This document shows, in pieces, positions 5,471 through 6,319 of a stretch of 6,319 nt of DNA. The stretch lies in the NCBI GenBank assembly GCA_027056465.1, contig JALUKS010000226.1, forward strand, positions 1-6,319, read 5' to 3'. The position numbers were made by a program, and so were the translations under genes. This DNA is from Sulfurimonas sp. Its GTDB lineage: Bacteria; Campylobacterota; Campylobacteria; Campylobacterales; Sulfurimonadaceae. A model generated the notes under the pieces. That model searched no databases. It saw only the letters and a list, made by a program, of their open reading frames with translations, and was not told the origin of the DNA. Numbering within the stretch: the stretch's first letter is position 1; every line of letters begins with the position of its first letter.

Positions 5471-6319
5471 CTACACCTTAACCAATTCTACTTTATCCTC
5501 TAAAAGATAACAGATATATCCTTGCACTCTCTGCTGTGTTATCTCGCTGATGGCTTTGACATAGTAGCGAACCTGCTTCTGATGCTCCTCGCTAAATGCG
5601 ATAGAACTTTTATAATCTATAACACAGTATGACCCATCTTTATATGCCACAAGCAGATCAACATAACGAAGATTGTTTTTATAACGGAGTGCTTTTTCTC
5701 TATAACAGATGCCATTTGTGAGTTTTTGCACCTCGGGGGAGTCCACAAACATTGCCACACGATGAGAAATATCTTCTATCTCTTGTGCTTCTAAAGTGAA
5801 GCCAAAATTATTAAGTAGCATACTCTTTGCACTCTCTATACTCTCTCTATCAAACGCAGGCATCATCTCTAGCATATAGTGCATAGCGATACCGAAGTTT
5901 ATCGCATTGAGGTCGCCCTCTTTCTCACTCTCTAGGGCTAAAATATCGCTCTGTGTTCCGTAGTAGAACTCCTGAAACACCAACTTTTCAAACTCTTTAA
6001 GTGGCTTCTGCTCTACCTCTTGCACCACAAGAGAACCAAACCGACTAGACTCCAAATCGACTATATCAAACGAGGATTTTTCAGACTTCTTCACGATGAT
6101 GAGATGATCCCTCGCTCTTGTAAACGCCACATAGAGTGCATTTAAGTTGTCTTCTCTTACGAGGAGTTCCTCTTTGCTCAGCGCATTCTCATAGGCAGGG
6201 TCTAACGCCGATCTATTTTTTGTTCGTAGATAAACGCCACTTAGTGCAATGCCATCATATTCGTAGATGATACTTCCTCTACTAGCTGGTGGCTTTTTGA
6301 GTCTATCCATCACGATAAC
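5471..6319 (-). CDS. addA: AddA/RecB-like helicase-nuclease, C-terminal part (cut by window edge)
   Basis: The frame is open to base 6319 and ends at TAG 5473-5471, leaving the last 282 residues of a protein that is usually 900 or more. Numbering from the window edge, the opening VIVMDRLKKP follows the superfamily-1 helicase motif V region, and LYVAFTRARDH (62-72) is helicase motif VI with its arginine. A RecB-family PD-(D/E)XK nuclease domain follows: GIAMHYMLE with H147, VDLL with D221, VIDYKSS with D235 and K237, and QVRYY at 249-253; these correspond to E. coli RecB H956, D1067, D1080 and K1082. All catalytic residues are present, so the nuclease should be active. The complex resects double-strand breaks for RecA-dependent repair with AddB, which is not in the window. 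AddA is favoured over RecB from the phylum's usual AddAB system. The GTG at 6313-6311 is internal, not a start. Confidence 0.88.
   Translation of the reverse strand, partial: VIVMDRLKKPPASRGSIIYEYDGIALSGVYLRTKNRSALDPAYENALSKEELLVREDNLNALYVAFTRARDHLIIVKKSEKSSFDIVDLESSRFGSLVVQEVEQKPLKEFEKLVFQEFYYGTQSDILALESEKEGDLNAINFGIAMHYMLEMMPAFDRESIESAKSMLLNNFGFTLEAQEIEDISHRVAMFVDSPEVQKLTNGICYREKALRYKNNLRYVDLLVAYKDGSYCVIDYKSSIAFSEEHQKQVRYYVKAISEITQQRVQGYICYLLEDKVELVKV

Noticed and set aside
1..6319. CRISPR arrays, tRNA or rRNA genes, intact insertion sequences, or a new defence system
   Set aside because: No regularly spaced repeats, no tRNA-like clover-leaf segment, no intact transposase and no defence-type domain set were seen; AddA is a standard housekeeping repair enzyme.

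Overview
The window looks like chromosomal DNA from a Campylobacterota (epsilonproteobacterial) species, most likely a Sulfurimonas-like organism. The reasons are the AT-rich composition, the four-subunit pyruvate:ferredoxin oxidoreductase genes in the gamma-delta-alpha order known from Helicobacter and its relatives, a PorD with the relatives' long N-terminal extension, and an AddA-type recombination helicase-nuclease. The genus is an inference; only the broad group is well supported. Every convincing gene lies on the minus strand, so transcription runs from high to low coordinates.

In transcription order: (1) 6319-5471, the C-terminal third or so of an AddA/RecB-like helicase-nuclease, cut by the window edge. 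(2) 5470-5187, a 284-bp gap. It holds a good -10 box and a perfect 9-bp inverted repeat just upstream of the next gene, plus an unexplained stretch with unusually open reading frames on both strands that may be a decayed gene or mobile-element scar. (3) 5186-1672, three tightly packed genes that look like one transcription unit: a membrane-anchored YdgA/DUF945-like protein, a periplasmic family-5 (peptide/dipeptide type) solute-binding protein, and a HAD phosphatase of the phosphoglycolate-phosphatase type. The gaps between them are 3 and 2 bases. (4) 1671-1546, a short leader with a possible -10 box for the next operon. (5) 1545-1, porC, porD and the first 193 codons of porA, each with an AAGGAG ribosome binding site; porB is expected just outside the window.

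The por genes encode the enzyme that interconverts pyruvate and acetyl-CoA plus CO2 with low-potential electrons. In autotrophic relatives it runs in the synthetic direction after the reductive TCA cycle; in heterotrophic ones it oxidises pyruvate. The three-gene unit next to it has no obvious pathway link. A phosphatase that detoxifies phosphoglycolate would suit an organism exposed to some oxygen, but its substrate cannot be read from sequence.

I found no CRISPR array, tRNA, rRNA, intact insertion sequence or defence system. Most of the window is ordinary core genome. The parts that deserve a second look are the 5187-5470 gap, the orphan solute-binding protein paired with a DUF945-like protein, and two start codons that simple longest-frame calling would place too far upstream.
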